Assembly (NCBI GenBank): GCA_019637805.1
Contig: JAHBVB010000001.1
Coordinates: 385,875-449,874, forward strand
Direction of reading: 5' to 3'
Origin: Anaerolineales bacterium
GTDB taxonomy: Bacteria; Chloroflexota; Anaerolineae; Anaerolineales; UBA11579
DNA: 64,000 bases
The notes under the pieces were generated by a model. It worked only from the letters and a program-made list of their open reading frames with translations. It was not told the origin of the DNA and searched no databases. Positions 8,039 through 17,254 of the stretch are shown in pieces (position 1 is the stretch's first letter; each line of letters starts with the position of its first letter). The translations under genes and the position numbers were made by a program.

Positions 8039-9025
8039 TCACCAAGCCACCTCGGTGCCCAGGCCGAGCTTGCGGGCATTCTGCAGAGCCAGCTGGGCGG
8101 CCAGGGCGTCTTGCACGGCAACGCCCACGGATTTGAAGAAGGTGATCTGCTCGGCATCGCGGCGGCCGGGGCGGGTGCCGGCGATGATCTCGCCAATCTC
8201 GGCGATCTCGGCTTCCTGCAGCAGGCCAGCGGCCAGCGGGCGCTGCAGGTCGCCGCTTTCGACCAGGGCCGCGCTGCGGCTGTCCACCGCGGCCAAGCCG
8301 GCGGCGACTGTCTCAGCCGGGATCTCTTGCATCTCCAGCGTGTACGAGCCGGCGCCGTTGACGTGCGTCCCCGGGCGCAGGTCGGCGTGGGCGAAGACGG
8401 GGGCGGCGCTGGTGGTGGCGGCGCTGACGATGTCGGCGCCGGCCAGCGCTTCAGCCGGGCTGGCGGCGGCGCGCAGGTCGGCCGGCACATCGCCGTGCCC
8501 AGCCATCTCGGCAATAAACGCTTCGACCCCGGCCGGTGCATAGACCCAGGCGGTTTCTATGGGGCGCACGGCGCACACCGCCGCCAGCTGGGTGCGGGCC
8601 TGCACCCCGGCGCCAAAGATGGCGACCGTGCGTGCATCCGCCCGGGCCAGCACGTCGGTGGCCGCTCCGCAGCCCGCGCCGGTGCGGATGGCGGTCAGGC
8701 TGCCGCCTTCCAGCAGCGCCTCCACCGCACCGGTCTGCGAGTGGAGCACCAGCACGGCGGCGTGAATGAAGGGCAGGCCGCGGCTGGGGTTGTGGTCAAA
8801 CAGCGAGACGATCTTGACCGCCAGGGCCTGGCCGGCAGGGTCGTCCACAAAGGCCGGCATGAAGAGGCTGAGGCCCTGATTGGGCGCCACGGGCAGGCGC
8901 AGGCGCAGCGGCACTTCAGCCTTGCCGGCGGAGAGCGCCGCATAGGCGCTTTTCATCGCCTGGACACACTCCTTCATCGGCAGGGCTTGGCGGACCTCAT
9001 CGGCGTTGAGTAGCAGCATAGGCAA
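8039..9025 (-). CDS. ornithine cyclodeaminase / mu-crystallin family protein
   Basis: The 328-residue product belongs to the OCD/mu-crystallin family, which includes ornithine cyclodeaminase, alanine dehydrogenase and ketimine reductases. Supporting motifs are TAIRTGAGCGAATD in the substrate-binding part and the NAD-binding AIFGAGVQARTQL. Further matches are HVNGAGSY and FKSVGVAVQD. The enzyme should be a cytosolic NAD-dependent oxidoreductase or cyclodeaminase acting on an amino acid or imine. The TTG at 9025 has AAGGGA about 7 bases upstream; an ATG at 9019 gives the same frame two codons shorter. It is the first gene of the operon that continues with the FAD oxidoreductase, cinA and the amidohydrolase-CYTH fusion. 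Which family reaction it performs cannot be read from sequence alone. Confidence 0.88.
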   Translation of the reverse strand: MPMLLLNADEVRQALPMKECVQAMKSAYAALSAGKAEVPLRLRLPVAPNQGLSLFMPAFVDDPAGQALAVKIVSLFDHNPSRGLPFIHAAVLVLHSQTGAVEALLEGGSLTAIRTGAGCGAATDVLARADARTVAIFGAGVQARTQLAAVCAVRPIETAWVYAPAGVEAFIAEMAGHGDVPADLRAAASPAEALAGADIVSAATTSAAPVFAHADLRPGTHVNGAGSYTLEMQEIPAETVAAGLAAVDSRSAALVESGDLQRPLAAGLLQEAEIAEIGEIIAGTRPGRRDAEQITFFKSVGVAVQDALAAQLALQNARKLGLGTEVAW

Positions 9026-9320
9026 ATTCTAATCCCTTTGCGGAACTCGGCGTACAAGGGTAGCGTTTGGAATGCGCGCCGCGCACCCATACCGGCTGGG
9101 TTGGTGGTTGGGGTTCTCGGGTTATTCCGAAGACCGGGTTATACACATTCTTCGCTGATCCGGGCTCGGCGGTCAGGTGGCTCGTTATTGACCCGCTCAG
9201 AATGACACGTTATTTAGGCGGGTACGCGTTTGGGGTGCATGGTTGAGATTTTGGAGCGCACGGCCGTGCGCCCCTACGGCTGTCCGTCAGGGTGATATTG
9301 GCTTGCGATGACGGTACTAC
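9026..9320. other. non-coding region upstream of the ornithine cyclodeaminase operon
   Basis: I see no credible open reading frame here. It must contain the promoter of the minus-strand operon starting at 9025, but no convincing -35/-10 pair stands out. A short GC-rich inverted repeat (GCGCACGGCCGTGCGC, 9256-9271) is present. Its right end carries the terminator of the ABC transporter operon. Confidence 0.5.
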
Positions 9321-9352
9321 AAAAAAGAGCGCAGCCTTCGGCTGCGCTCTTT
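9321..9352 (-). terminator. rho-independent terminator of the branched-chain amino-acid ABC operon
   Basis: A 12-bp stem (AAAGAGCGCAGC paired with GCTGCGCTCTTT) with a five-base loop lies 16 bases after the livF stop. On the minus strand it is followed by a run of six T. This is a textbook intrinsic terminator for the minus-strand operon. Confidence 0.9.
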
Positions 9353-9368
9353 GGTCAGAACATGGGTC

Positions 9369-10082
9369 TTAGTCGACGCCCAAGTAGGCTTTTTGGACGG
9401 TCTTGTTGTTGGCCAGCTTCTTGGCCGTATCGCTCAAGACGATCTCGCCGGTCTGCAGCACATAGCCGCGATGGGCGATGGACAGCGCCATCAGGGCGTT
9501 CTGCTCCACCAGCAGCACGGTGGTACCTTGGGCGTTGATGTTCTTGATCGTGTCGAAGATGCCTTCGACCAGGATCGGCGCCAGGCCCATCGAGGGTTCA
9601 TCCATCAGCAGCAGTTTGGGGCGCGCCATCATCGCCCGGCCGGTGGCCAGCATCTGTTGCTCACCGCCGGAGAGGGTGCCGGCCACCTGGTTGCGGCGCT
9701 CTTTCAGCCGCGGGAAGAGGCTGAAGATGTGTTCCTTATCCTCGGCGATCTCGGGCTTGTCATTGCGGCTGTAGGCGCCCAGCTCCAGGTTCTCTTCCAC
9801 GGAGAGTTGAGCGAATACGCCGCGGCCTTCCGGCACCATGGCGACGCCTTTGTAGACCAGCTGGTGGGCCGGATACTTGGCCAGGTCCTCGCCATTCAGC
9901 TTGACGTGTCCTTCACGCGGGCGCAGCAAACCGCAGATGGTGCGCAGGGTGGTGGTTTTGCCGGCGCCATTGGCGCCGATCAAGGTCACGATCTCGCCTT
10001 CGTTGACTTCCAGCGAGATGCCCTTGAGGGCGTGAATGTTGCCGTAGTAGGTATGAATGTTATTGACTTCGAGCATTGCCAT
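9369..10082 (-). CDS. livF: branched-chain amino-acid ABC transporter ATP-binding protein LivF
   Basis: This is an ABC ATPase of 237 residues, the usual LivF length. It has Walker A GANGAGKTTT, the signature LSGGEQQ, Walker B LLLMDEPSMGL and the switch region VEQN (glutamine-asparagine in place of the usual H-loop histidine, normal for LivF). The PEGRGVF segment is characteristic of LivF. With LivG it powers the LivHM channel on the cytoplasmic face. It is the last gene of the operon, 11 bases after livG, and is followed by an intrinsic terminator. Confidence 0.95.
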   Translation of the reverse strand: MAMLEVNNIHTYYGNIHALKGISLEVNEGEIVTLIGANGAGKTTTLRTICGLLRPREGHVKLNGEDLAKYPAHQLVYKGVAMVPEGRGVFAQLSVEENLELGAYSRNDKPEIAEDKEHIFSLFPRLKERRNQVAGTLSGGEQQMLATGRAMMARPKLLLMDEPSMGLAPILVEGIFDTIKNINAQGTTVLLVEQNALMALSIAHRGYVLQTGEIVLSDTAKKLANNKTVQKAYLGVD

Positions 10083-10093
10083 CTGGCTGCCTC

Positions 10094-10891
10094 CTAGTTT
10101 GCCTTGGCGTCTTTAAGGCCAGAGGCTGCGCCGCGGCCGAGGTAGGCTTCGATCACACGGACGTCGTTTTGGATGTCCTTGGGTCCGCCTTCGGCGATCT
10201 TCGAGCCGTAGTCCAGCACCGTGATCTGGTCGCTAATACCCATCACCACGCGCATGTCGTGTTCGATCAGCAGGATGGTGATGCCCAGCTTGTCGCGCAG
10301 GTCGAGGATGAAGCGGGTCATCTCGGCGGTTTCGTTGGGGTTCATGCCGGCGGTAGGTTCGTCCAGCAGCAGCAGCTTGGGCTTGCTGGCCAGCGCCCGG
10401 GCAATCTCCAAGCGGCGCTGGGCGCCGTAAGAGAGATTGCTGGAAAGCTGGTCACCCAGGCCCTTGAGGCCGACGAACTCCAGCAGGCTGCGGGCCTCCT
10501 CCACCGAAGACTTCTCTTCTTCGTGGAAGCGGCGGGTGCGCAGTACGGAGTCGAGCACGCTGGTCTTGAGGCGCGGTTCCAAGCCGACCAGCACATTCTC
10601 GATCGCTGTGGTGCTGTTGAACAGGCGGATGTTCTGGTAAGTGCGCGAAATGCCAATGCGTGAGATCTGGTCCGTACGGCGGTTCTGGATGTACTCGCCG
10701 TCGAAGAGCACTTCGCCACTGTCCACCTTGTAGAAGCCGGTGATGCAGTTGAAGAAAGTGGTCTTGCCGGCGCCGTTGGGGCCGATTACCGCCGAAATGC
10801 TGTTGCGCGGAATTTCGATGCTGAGGCCATTGACCGCCACCAGGCCGCCAAAGGTCTTCTTAATGTCGGTTGCTTTGAGAATGATAGCCAT
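10094..10891 (-). CDS. livG: branched-chain amino-acid ABC transporter ATP-binding protein LivG
   Basis: The 265-residue ABC ATPase has Walker A GPNGAGKTTFFN, the signature LSYGAQRRLEIARAL, Walker B LLLLDEPTAGMN and the H-loop in LIEHDMRVV. The NxxTGFYK segment after Walker A and the DRTYQNIRLF-like stretch (SRTYQNIRLF) are typical of LivG. It pairs with LivF to drive import of leucine, isoleucine, valine or related amphipathic substrates. It begins 8 bases after livM. Confidence in family is high; the exact substrate is not determined by the sequence. Confidence 0.95.
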   Translation of the reverse strand: MAIILKATDIKKTFGGLVAVNGLSIEIPRNSISAVIGPNGAGKTTFFNCITGFYKVDSGEVLFDGEYIQNRRTDQISRIGISRTYQNIRLFNSTTAIENVLVGLEPRLKTSVLDSVLRTRRFHEEEKSSVEEARSLLEFVGLKGLGDQLSSNLSYGAQRRLEIARALASKPKLLLLDEPTAGMNPNETAEMTRFILDLRDKLGITILLIEHDMRVVMGISDQITVLDYGSKIAEGGPKDIQNDVRVIEAYLGRGAASGLKDAKAN

Positions 10892-10899
10892 TTCAGCTC

Positions 10900-12561
10900 C
10901 TAAACCTCTGCCCGGTGCTCGTCGCCGCTGTGCAGTTCACGGCGGATGACGTCTGAAGGGATGAAACCCTCAGGGCGGTTGAGCATCATGACCACCAGCA
11001 ACAAACCGTACATCAGCCAGCGGAACTCGGCGAATTCACGCAGCAGTTCCGGCAGGCCGACCAGCACCAGGGCGCCGACGATGGTGCCGGGGATGCTGCC
11101 CAGGCCGCCGACGATGATCAGGCTGAGGATGTTGATCGAAATCAGCAGGTTGAAGCTATGCGGGAAGATGGAGGTCAGCTTGGGCGAGAAGATGGCGCCC
11201 GCCAGGCCGGAGAAGCCCGCGCCGATGGCGAAGGCCAGCAGCTTGGTCTTGACCAGGTTGATGCCCATCGCCTCGGCCACGTCTTCGTCCTCACGCATGG
11301 CGATCCAGGTGCGGCCCACGCGGGATTCACGCAGGCGGTTGGAGATGAAGGCGGCCAGCAGCGCACCGCCCAGGATGACGTAGTAGAGCTGCTCCGGCGA
11401 GATCAAGGTGATGCCGGCGATGGAAGGCTTGGGGATCTGCAGGATGCCCTGCGCGCCGCCGATGAACGGCTTGAGCAAGTCGGAGAGGGCCAGGATGCGG
11501 ATGATCTCTCCGAAGCCCAGGGTGACGATGGCCAGGTAGTCGCCGCGCATGCGCAGCACCGGGGTACCCAGCAACACGCCGGCAAACGCCGACACGGCCA
11601 CGCAGATCGGCAGCGCAGCCCAGAAGGACATCTGCGCCACGCCCAGCGGGCCAGTGGAGGTGAGCACCGCCATGGTGTAAGCGCCAATGGCGAAGAAGGC
11701 CACATACCCCAGGTCGAGCAGGCCTGCCAGACCGACCACGATGTTGAGGCCCAAGCCCATCAGCAGGAAGATGCCCACATTGTTGGTGATCTCGGTCAGG
11801 TAGGAACCCAGCAACATGGGCAGGATCAGCAGGAAGATGGCCAGAGGAATCTGGCGCAGCATCTTCTGGCGCGGGTTCAGGTTTTGCTCGGCCTTGGGCT
11901 TGCTGCTAAGAGAAGCTCTGCCCCGGAAGTAGAACAGCGCCGCCGAAGCCGCGAAGATGATGATGGCCGGCACCACCTGCAAAGCGCTGGAGGTGAAAAC
12001 CAACTGGGCCACAGACTGGCCGAAGAAGTTGCGGATGCGTTCAAACAGCAGCGGAGCCAGCAGGCCCACGCCCAAGGTGGTGATAATCGCAGAGAGCAGC
12101 GCCTGGCGGTACAGCCGGGGCACAAACTGCAGCAGGGCGCCAAAGACCGCAGTGGCTACAGAGACGCCGATCAGGATCAGGGCGCCTTCCGCCAAAGACT
12201 TGTCGAAGGTCAGCAGGCCCATCAGCTTGGGGGACAGATTGATGAGCACGGTGCGCAGCGGGAAGGTTTGGTTGGCCCAGACCAGCAAGGTCAGCATGGC
12301 GCCACTGACCGCGCCAATTGCGGCAGCCTTGGCGGTCACGATGCCAATGCCCTGGCTCTTGATCTTGCCCGCCAGCGAGAAGGCCAGCACGGCCGGCGGG
12401 GCGAAGAGCAGCAGCTGGCCCATGGTGAACAACCCGGCGAGGAAATAGCGTGTGCCGAAAAGCTCGACCATACCAATCGTGCTGGCGCTGACCGTGATGA
12501 GGCCGGCCACAAAGCCCTGCAGGAGGGCCTGTCTCCAACCAGAGGAAGTCACGTTGTCCAT
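10900..12561 (-). CDS. livM: branched-chain amino-acid ABC permease LivM with long N-terminal membrane extension
   Basis: The C-terminal 300 residues form a normal LivM permease. Its signature stretches include GLNIVVGLAGLLDLGYVAFF, the cytoplasmic coupling segment RMRGDYLAIVTLGFGEIIRI, RTWIAMREDEDVAEAMGI and IVGGLGSIPGTIVGA. The protein is 553 residues, well beyond the usual 300-420. About 240 extra N-terminal residues contain roughly five more hydrophobic segments (for example around residues 15-35, 40-62, 75-97, 125-145 and 155-180). The start ATG has GAGG 9 bases upstream and lies 11 bases after livH. It forms the inner-membrane channel with LivH. The origin of the extension is discussed in the findings. 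Confidence 0.92.
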   Translation of the reverse strand: MDNVTSSGWRQALLQGFVAGLITVSASTIGMVELFGTRYFLAGLFTMGQLLLFAPPAVLAFSLAGKIKSQGIGIVTAKAAAIGAVSGAMLTLLVWANQTFPLRTVLINLSPKLMGLLTFDKSLAEGALILIGVSVATAVFGALLQFVPRLYRQALLSAIITTLGVGLLAPLLFERIRNFFGQSVAQLVFTSSALQVVPAIIIFAASAALFYFRGRASLSSKPKAEQNLNPRQKMLRQIPLAIFLLILPMLLGSYLTEITNNVGIFLLMGLGLNIVVGLAGLLDLGYVAFFAIGAYTMAVLTSTGPLGVAQMSFWAALPICVAVSAFAGVLLGTPVLRMRGDYLAIVTLGFGEIIRILALSDLLKPFIGGAQGILQIPKPSIAGITLISPEQLYYVILGGALLAAFISNRLRESRVGRTWIAMREDEDVAEAMGINLVKTKLLAFAIGAGFSGLAGAIFSPKLTSIFPHSFNLLISINILSLIIVGGLGSIPGTIVGALVLVGLPELLREFAEFRWLMYGLLLVVMMLNRPEGFIPSDVIRRELHSGDEHRAEV

Positions 12562-12572
12562 ATTGATTTACC

Positions 12573-13634
12573 TCAGGCCTTCTTCTCAGCCAGGCGCTCG
12601 CCCATGATGCCTTGCGGGCGGAAGATCAGCACCAGCACCAGCATGGTGAAGGCGATCACGTCCTTGAGCTGGTTGAAGGCGGGAATGCCCAGACCCTGCA
12701 GGAACAGGCTGGGGCCGACCGACTCGAACAAGCCGAGCAGCAAGCCGCCCACTGCAGCGCCGGGAATGTTGCCGATGCCGCCCAAGACGGCGGCGGTGAA
12801 GGCCTTGATGCCGGGGATGAAGCCCATGAAGAAGTGCACCTGGCCGTAGACCAGCGCATACAACAAGCCGGCCAAACCGGCCATGGTGGCGCCGGTGGCG
12901 AAGGTCATGCTGATCGCCCGGTCGACATTGATGCCCATCAGGGCGGCCACGTCCTTATTCTCCGAAACAGAGCGGATGGCCATGCCGGCTCGCGTCTTGG
13001 TAATGAAGAAGTTCAGGGCCACCAGGGCCAGCACGGTCACCACCACGACCAGGACGTGGGTCTTGAGCACGGTGGTGTTGAGGAAGGGAATGCTGCCCTG
13101 CAAAGCCACGACGGTGGGGAAGGGACGCACCTGCGAGCCGAACAAGCCGCGGAAATAGTACTGCCAGAAGAACGAAGCGCCGATGGCCGTGATCAAGGGC
13201 ATCAGGCGCGGGGCATGGCGCAGCGGGCGATAAGCGATCCGTTCGGTGAGCAGCGCAATACCCACCGAGACCAACATGGAGAGCAGGCCGATGGCCAGCA
13301 AACTGAGCAAGGGATGCTTATCCATAAAGCCCGAGGCGGCCAGAGGAATGGCCAGGGCGGAAGTGGCGGTAAAAATGCCCGACATAAAAAACTCGCCGTG
13401 GGCAAAGTTGATCATCTTGAGCACGCCGTACACCAGGGTGTAACCAATCGCGATCAGAGCATACATGCTGCCCTGGGCAATGCCGAAAATAATGAAGTCC
13501 AGCCAGTTGCGAGAGGTGTAGGGGTTGCTGAGCAAAGTCTTAAAAGTGCCCCAGGCAACCACCAGAATAATTGCGGCCCGCAGCAACCACAAAAACGCTG
13601 TAATCAAATCAAGATTCTTAAGCCGGTCTTTCAT
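12573..13634 (-). CDS. livH: branched-chain amino-acid ABC permease LivH
   Basis: A polytopic permease of 353 residues shows the LivH hallmarks GSMYALIAIGYTLVYGVLKM, INFAHGEFFM, the coupling region MAIRSVSENKDVAALMGI and AAVLGGIGNIPGAAVGGLLL. The ATG at 13634 is chosen because AGGAG sits 7 bases upstream; a longer in-frame reading back to 13694 would run through a perfect hairpin sequence and has no ribosome site. It is separated from the binding-protein gene by that hairpin, so it is probably transcribed by read-through at a lower level than the binding protein. Confidence 0.94.
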   Translation of the reverse strand: MKDRLKNLDLITAFLWLLRAAIILVVAWGTFKTLLSNPYTSRNWLDFIIFGIAQGSMYALIAIGYTLVYGVLKMINFAHGEFFMSGIFTATSALAIPLAASGFMDKHPLLSLLAIGLLSMLVSVGIALLTERIAYRPLRHAPRLMPLITAIGASFFWQYYFRGLFGSQVRPFPTVVALQGSIPFLNTTVLKTHVLVVVVTVLALVALNFFITKTRAGMAIRSVSENKDVAALMGINVDRAISMTFATGATMAGLAGLLYALVYGQVHFFMGFIPGIKAFTAAVLGGIGNIPGAAVGGLLLGLFESVGPSLFLQGLGIPAFNQLKDVIAFTMLVLVLIFRPQGIMGERLAEKKA

Positions 13635-13659
13635 ACAAAAGCTCCTGAGGAGGGCTTTA

Positions 13660-13691
13660 GATAGGCCCAGGGCAATTGCCCTGGGCCTATC
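13660..13691 (-). terminator. perfect 32-bp palindrome between binding protein and livH (attenuator or mRNA stabiliser)
   Basis: Bases 13660-13691 are a perfect inverted repeat (ATAGGCCCAGGGCAA and its complement, closed by a G-C pair). On the minus strand it lies 34 bases after the binding-protein stop and before the livH ribosome site. No T-run follows, so partial termination or 3'-end protection of the upstream message fits better than full termination. Confidence 0.7.
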
Positions 13692-13725
13692 CATTTTGCT
13701 AATCAGCCGTACGTATTAGTCAGGC

Positions 13726-14949
13726 TTAGGGCCAGACAGACACGTACTCGCCGTCCACGATCTCGTACACCGCGATCTTGGGATCAGCGCAGTCGCCGTA
13801 TTCGTTGCAGGTCAACGAACCGGTGATGCCCTGGAAGCCAGAGGTGGCATACAAGCAGTCACGCATGGCCTGGCGATTGATCGTCAGGGAACCATCGGCA
13901 CCCTCAACGGATACCTCTTCGATACAAGCAAACACCATGTTGGTGGCATCGAAAGCGTGGGCATGGAAGACGGAGATCGGAGCGGTACCGAAGTTGCTCT
14001 GGTAGGCCGCAGCGAACTGGTTGTACACGTCACCGGAGAAGGACAGATCCGGGCCGGAGAAGTACATGCCAGGGGCGGCGTCACCAATGGCTTCAGCGGA
14101 AGCGGCGGAGAAGCAGCCGTCAGCCGCGCCACGCACCGTGTTCTCCAGGCCGGCAACTTCCAGCGCCTGGGTGGCCAGGTGGGCGCACTCAGCGGTGAAG
14201 ACCGGGAAGAACAGGAAGGCAGGCGCGCCACCTTCAGAAGCGGCGATGGAGGTCAACACCGGGCGCATGTCGGTGTCACCAACATTCACCGCGGTGAAGG
14301 CCACCACACTGCCACCCAGAGCCTCGAAGGACTCGCGGAAGGCGTTGGCCAGACCCTCAGTGTAGGGGTCGCCGTCATGGATGGCGGCCGCAGTGCTCAG
14401 ACCCAGCACGCTGTAAGCGTACTCAGCCATGGCAGCACCCTGCACCTTGTCGTTGTGGGCAGTGCGCAGGTAACCGGGCTTCCAAGCCTGGGCGGGGTCG
14501 GTCAGGGACGGAGCGGTGTTGGACGGGGAAACCATCACATAACCGGCGTCAGAAACGACCTGAGCCATGGGCACACCAGAGCCGGAGCAGCTGGTGCCAA
14601 TCACAGCCACAATGCTGGGGTCAGAAACGATCTTCTGACCAGCGGCCTGGCCGCCTTCAGCGGAACAGCCGTCATCTTCAGCCTGCAGCTCGATGGCATG
14701 ACCCTTGATCTCGCCCTTGAACTCAATGGCGATTTCCACACCATGCTGGGAATCCAGACCCAGGTCGGTGTTGGGGCCAGAGATCACCAGAGCGGACGCA
14801 ATGCGGATGGGGTCGCCAGCGGCAACCACCACATCGCCCTCAGCAGCCGGGGCATCAGCGCCACCACTGGCAGCCGGAGCGCCGCAGGCAGCCAGCAACA
14901 GGCTGGTGACCACGAGCAGGGCCAAAATCGAAAATGCTTTTTTAGACAT
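13726..14949 (-). CDS. branched-chain amino-acid ABC transporter substrate-binding lipoprotein
   Basis: The 407-residue protein begins with a lipoprotein signal peptide whose lipobox is LLAAC (cysteine about residue 21), so the mature protein should be lipid-anchored outside the membrane. The body is a type-1 periplasmic-binding fold of the LivJ/LivK class, with segments such as AVIGTSCSGSGVPMAQVVSD, MVSPSNTAPSL and GYLRTAHNDKVQGAA. It captures the amino acid or amide substrate for LivHMGF. A strong GGAGGAG lies 5 bases before the ATG. It is the first gene of the operon and is followed by a stable hairpin, a common way to keep the binding protein more abundant than the membrane subunits. Confidence 0.94.
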   Translation of the reverse strand: MSKKAFSILALLVVTSLLLAACGAPAASGGADAPAAEGDVVVAAGDPIRIASALVISGPNTDLGLDSQHGVEIAIEFKGEIKGHAIELQAEDDGCSAEGGQAAGQKIVSDPSIVAVIGTSCSGSGVPMAQVVSDAGYVMVSPSNTAPSLTDPAQAWKPGYLRTAHNDKVQGAAMAEYAYSVLGLSTAAAIHDGDPYTEGLANAFRESFEALGGSVVAFTAVNVGDTDMRPVLTSIAASEGGAPAFLFFPVFTAECAHLATQALEVAGLENTVRGAADGCFSAASAEAIGDAAPGMYFSGPDLSFSGDVYNQFAAAYQSNFGTAPISVFHAHAFDATNMVFACIEEVSVEGADGSLTINRQAMRDCLYATSGFQGITGSLTCNEYGDCADPKIAVYEIVDGEYVSVWP

Positions 14950-15334
14950 TCTTACTCCTCCAAAATACGTTCAGGTTAAGGTTTCTTCCTAGGAAGGAAA
15001 GGGTTGGCTGAATTGTCCTAAGCATCCACCTCCTCTCAGGTTTCCTTGCACTAGAGGCCAAGCCTCTTGGGATTGCTTCTTGTTTCAAGGAATTTTTTGC
15101 GCATAGCGCGGGTGTTAATGGCCCATTGTACATATGTAGCCAAATCCGGTCAAGGAAACCGAGCGCTAGGGCGACTACTTTGTGGCCGTCGTGGTAAAAT
15201 AGAACATCCACTCGAATTAGGCAGTGTGCTGGAAAGCAGTCCTCTGGTTCCCCAGCCAGCAAGCATTCAAATATTATAGAATCGGTTGGGCCTGGCCCAA
15301 CTTTTACGCGTGAAACCCTTGCGGAGGTCCCTGC
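14950..15334. other. divergent intergenic region between the ABC operon and gyrB
   Basis: This 385-base stretch holds the promoters of the minus-strand ABC operon and the plus-strand gyrB. The ribosome sites at both ends are clear (GGAGGAG for the binding protein, GGAGG eight bases before the gyrB GTG). I found no convincing full -35/-10 pair. Long reading frames that cross it on the minus strand run through gyrB and are not believable genes. Confidence 0.5.
15285..15301 (+). promoter_or_regulatory. hairpin plus T-run in the gyrB leader
   Basis: GTTGGGC and GCCCAAC pair around a three-base loop, and TTTT follows immediately. This ends about 30 bases before the gyrB start. No plus-strand gene lies upstream, so it would act on the gyrB leader itself, as a weak attenuator. 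The stem is only 7 bp, so the call is tentative. Confidence 0.35.
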
Positions 15335-17254
15335 GTGGCAACTGAGCAACCCCGTTCTTATCAAGCAGAGAATATTCAAGTCCTTGAAGGCTTGGAAGCG
15401 GTCCGCCGCCGCCCCGGCATGTATGTGGGCGGCACGGATATCAAAGCCCTGCACCACCTGATCTACGAGGTGGTAGACAACTCCATCGACGAAGCCCTGG
15501 CAGGCGCCTGTGACCGCATTGAGGTCACCATTCACAAAGACAGCAGCGTCAGCGTACAAGACAACGGCCGCGGCATCCCGGTGGATGAGCACCCCAGCGT
15601 AAAGAAGTCTGCGCTGGAGGTGGTGATGACCATCCTGCACGCCGGCGGCAAATTTGACGGCGGCAGCTACAAGGTCTCCGGCGGCCTGCACGGCGTGGGC
15701 GTTTCAGCTGTCAACGCCCTCTCGGAGTGGTGCGAGGTGGAAGTGGCGCGTGACGGCCAGGTCTACGGCCAGAACTACAAGCGCGGCATCCCACAAGGCC
15801 CGGTGAAAGCCCTGCGCAAGATGGCCAAGGGTCAAGGCACCGGCACGCGTACCACCTTCAAATACGACAAAGAGATTTTCAAAGAAGAGATCGATTTCCG
15901 CTTCGAAACACTGCTGCAGCGCTTCCGCGAAATGGCCTTTGTGACCCGCGGCGTGACGATCAAGCTGCTGGACGAGCGCGATGAGCGCGAAATGACCTTC
16001 TATTTTGAGGGCGGCATCACCTCCTTCGTGCGCTACCTGAACCGCAACCGTGTGGCGCTGCATCCCATTTTCCATCGCGAAGAGGAGTTGGAAAGCACTG
16101 CGGTGGACGTGGCGGTTCAGTTCACCGACGCCTTCTCCGAATCGGTGCTGGCTTTCGCCAACACGATCAACACCCTGGACGGCGGCACGCACTTGACCGG
16201 CCTGCGCTCGGCCCTGACGCGCACCATCAACGACTATGCCCGCAAAGCCGGCTTGCTCAAAGACTCTGACCCCAACTTCACCGGCGACGACACTCGCGAA
16301 GGCCTGACCGCCATCGTCAGCGTCAAAGTACCTGACCCGCAGTTTGAAAGCCAGACCAAGGTCAAGCTGATGAACCCTGAAGTGCAAACTTATGTACAGC
16401 AGGTGGTCAACGAGCACTTCGCCGTCTTCCTGGAAGAGAACCCGGCCGCCGGCCGCGCCATTGTGGCCAAGTGCCTGACCTCGGCCCGGGCGCGTGACGC
16501 GGCCCGCAAGGCACGCGACCTGGTGATCCGTAAGTCGGCACTGGAAAGCCTGACCCTGCCCGGCAAGCTGGCCGACTGCTCCGACCGCAATGCCGAACGC
16601 AGCGAGCTGTACATCGTCGAGGGTGACTCGGCCGGCGGTTCGGCCAAACAAGGGCGCGACCGCCACTTCCAGGCCATTTTGCCGCTGCGCGGCAAGATCC
16701 TCAACACCGAGCGCGCCCGGCTGGACAAGATCCTCTCCAACAATGAGGTCAAGGCGCTCATCTCGGCGCTGGGCACCGGCATTGGCGACAACTTCGACAT
16801 CAGCGGCCTGCGCTACAAGCACATCATCATCATGACCGACGCTGACGTGGACGGCAGCCATATTCGCACGCTACTGCTGACCTTCTTCTTCCGCTATATG
16901 CCGGAGTTGATCGAGGGCGGCTTCCTGTACATCGCCCAACCGCCGCTGTACAGCGTGACCAAGGGCAAAACGGTGCAATGGGCCTTTTCGGACCGCGAGC
17001 GTGACGAAGTCGTCAAGCAGCTCGGCAAGAGTGACAAGCTCAACATCCAGCGCTACAAGGGCTTGGGTGAAATGAACCCGGACCAGTTGTGGGAGACCAC
17101 CATGGACCCCGACCGCCGGGTGTTGCTGCAAGTGAACATCGAAGACGCCGCCGAAGCGGACCGCACCTTTGACATGCTGATGGGCGACTCGGTGCCCCCG
17201 CGGCGCAAGTTCATCCAAACGCACGCCAAAGAAGTGCAGAACCTTGATGTTTAG
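15335..17254 (+). CDS. gyrB: DNA gyrase subunit B
   Basis: GyrB supplies the ATPase and part of the cleavage core of DNA gyrase, which adds negative supercoils. The 639-residue product has the GHKL ATPase motifs [21 protein letters not shown] and [14 protein letters not shown]. It also has the TOPRIM motifs [15 protein letters not shown] and [14 protein letters not shown], and the C-terminal [14 protein letters not shown]. The length is that of the short GyrB form without the proteobacterial insert. The start is GTG with GGAGG eight bases upstream. It appears monocistronic, with an intrinsic terminator after it. No gyrA, recF or dnaA is nearby. ParE shares these domains, but the sequence reads as the usual GyrB. 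Confidence 0.96.
   Translation: MATEQPRSYQAENIQVLEGLEAVRRRPGMYVGGTDIKALHHLIYEVVDNSIDEALAGACDRIEVTIHKDSSVSVQDNGRGIPVDEHPSVKKSALEVVMTILHAGGKFDGGSYKVSGGLHGVGVSAVNALSEWCEVEVARDGQVYGQNYKRGIPQGPVKALRKMAKGQGTGTRTTFKYDKEIFKEEIDFRFETLLQRFREMAFVTRGVTIKLLDERDEREMTFYFEGGITSFVRYLNRNRVALHPIFHREEELESTAVDVAVQFTDAFSESVLAFANTINTLDGGTHLTGLRSALTRTINDYARKAGLLKDSDPNFTGDDTREGLTAIVSVKVPDPQFESQTKVKLMNPEVQTYVQQVVNEHFAVFLEENPAAGRAIVAKCLTSARARDAARKARDLVIRKSALESLTLPGKLADCSDRNAERSELYIVEGDSAGGSAKQGRDRHFQAILPLRGKILNTERARLDKILSNNEVKALISALGTGIGDNFDISGLRYKHIIIMTDADVDGSHIRTLLLTFFFRYMPELIEGGFLYIAQPPLYSVTKGKTVQWAFSDRERDEVVKQLGKSDKLNIQRYKGLGEMNPDQLWETTMDPDRRVLLQVNIEDAAEADRTFDMLMGDSVPPRRKFIQTHAKEVQNLDV

Noticed and set aside
9026-9320. 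tRNA or other structured RNA in the spacer
   Set aside because: No T-loop GTTCGAATC-type motif or cloverleaf pairing was found; the short GC palindromes are not enough for a call.
11158-12849. 563-codon plus-strand frame across livM and livH
   Set aside because: Antisense shadow; translation rich in Gln, His and Gly, no domain, and the sense strand encodes clear permeases.
14942-15691. Minus-strand frame crossing the gyrB start and its leader
   Set aside because: It overlaps the conserved gyrB N-terminus in antisense and shows no family motif.
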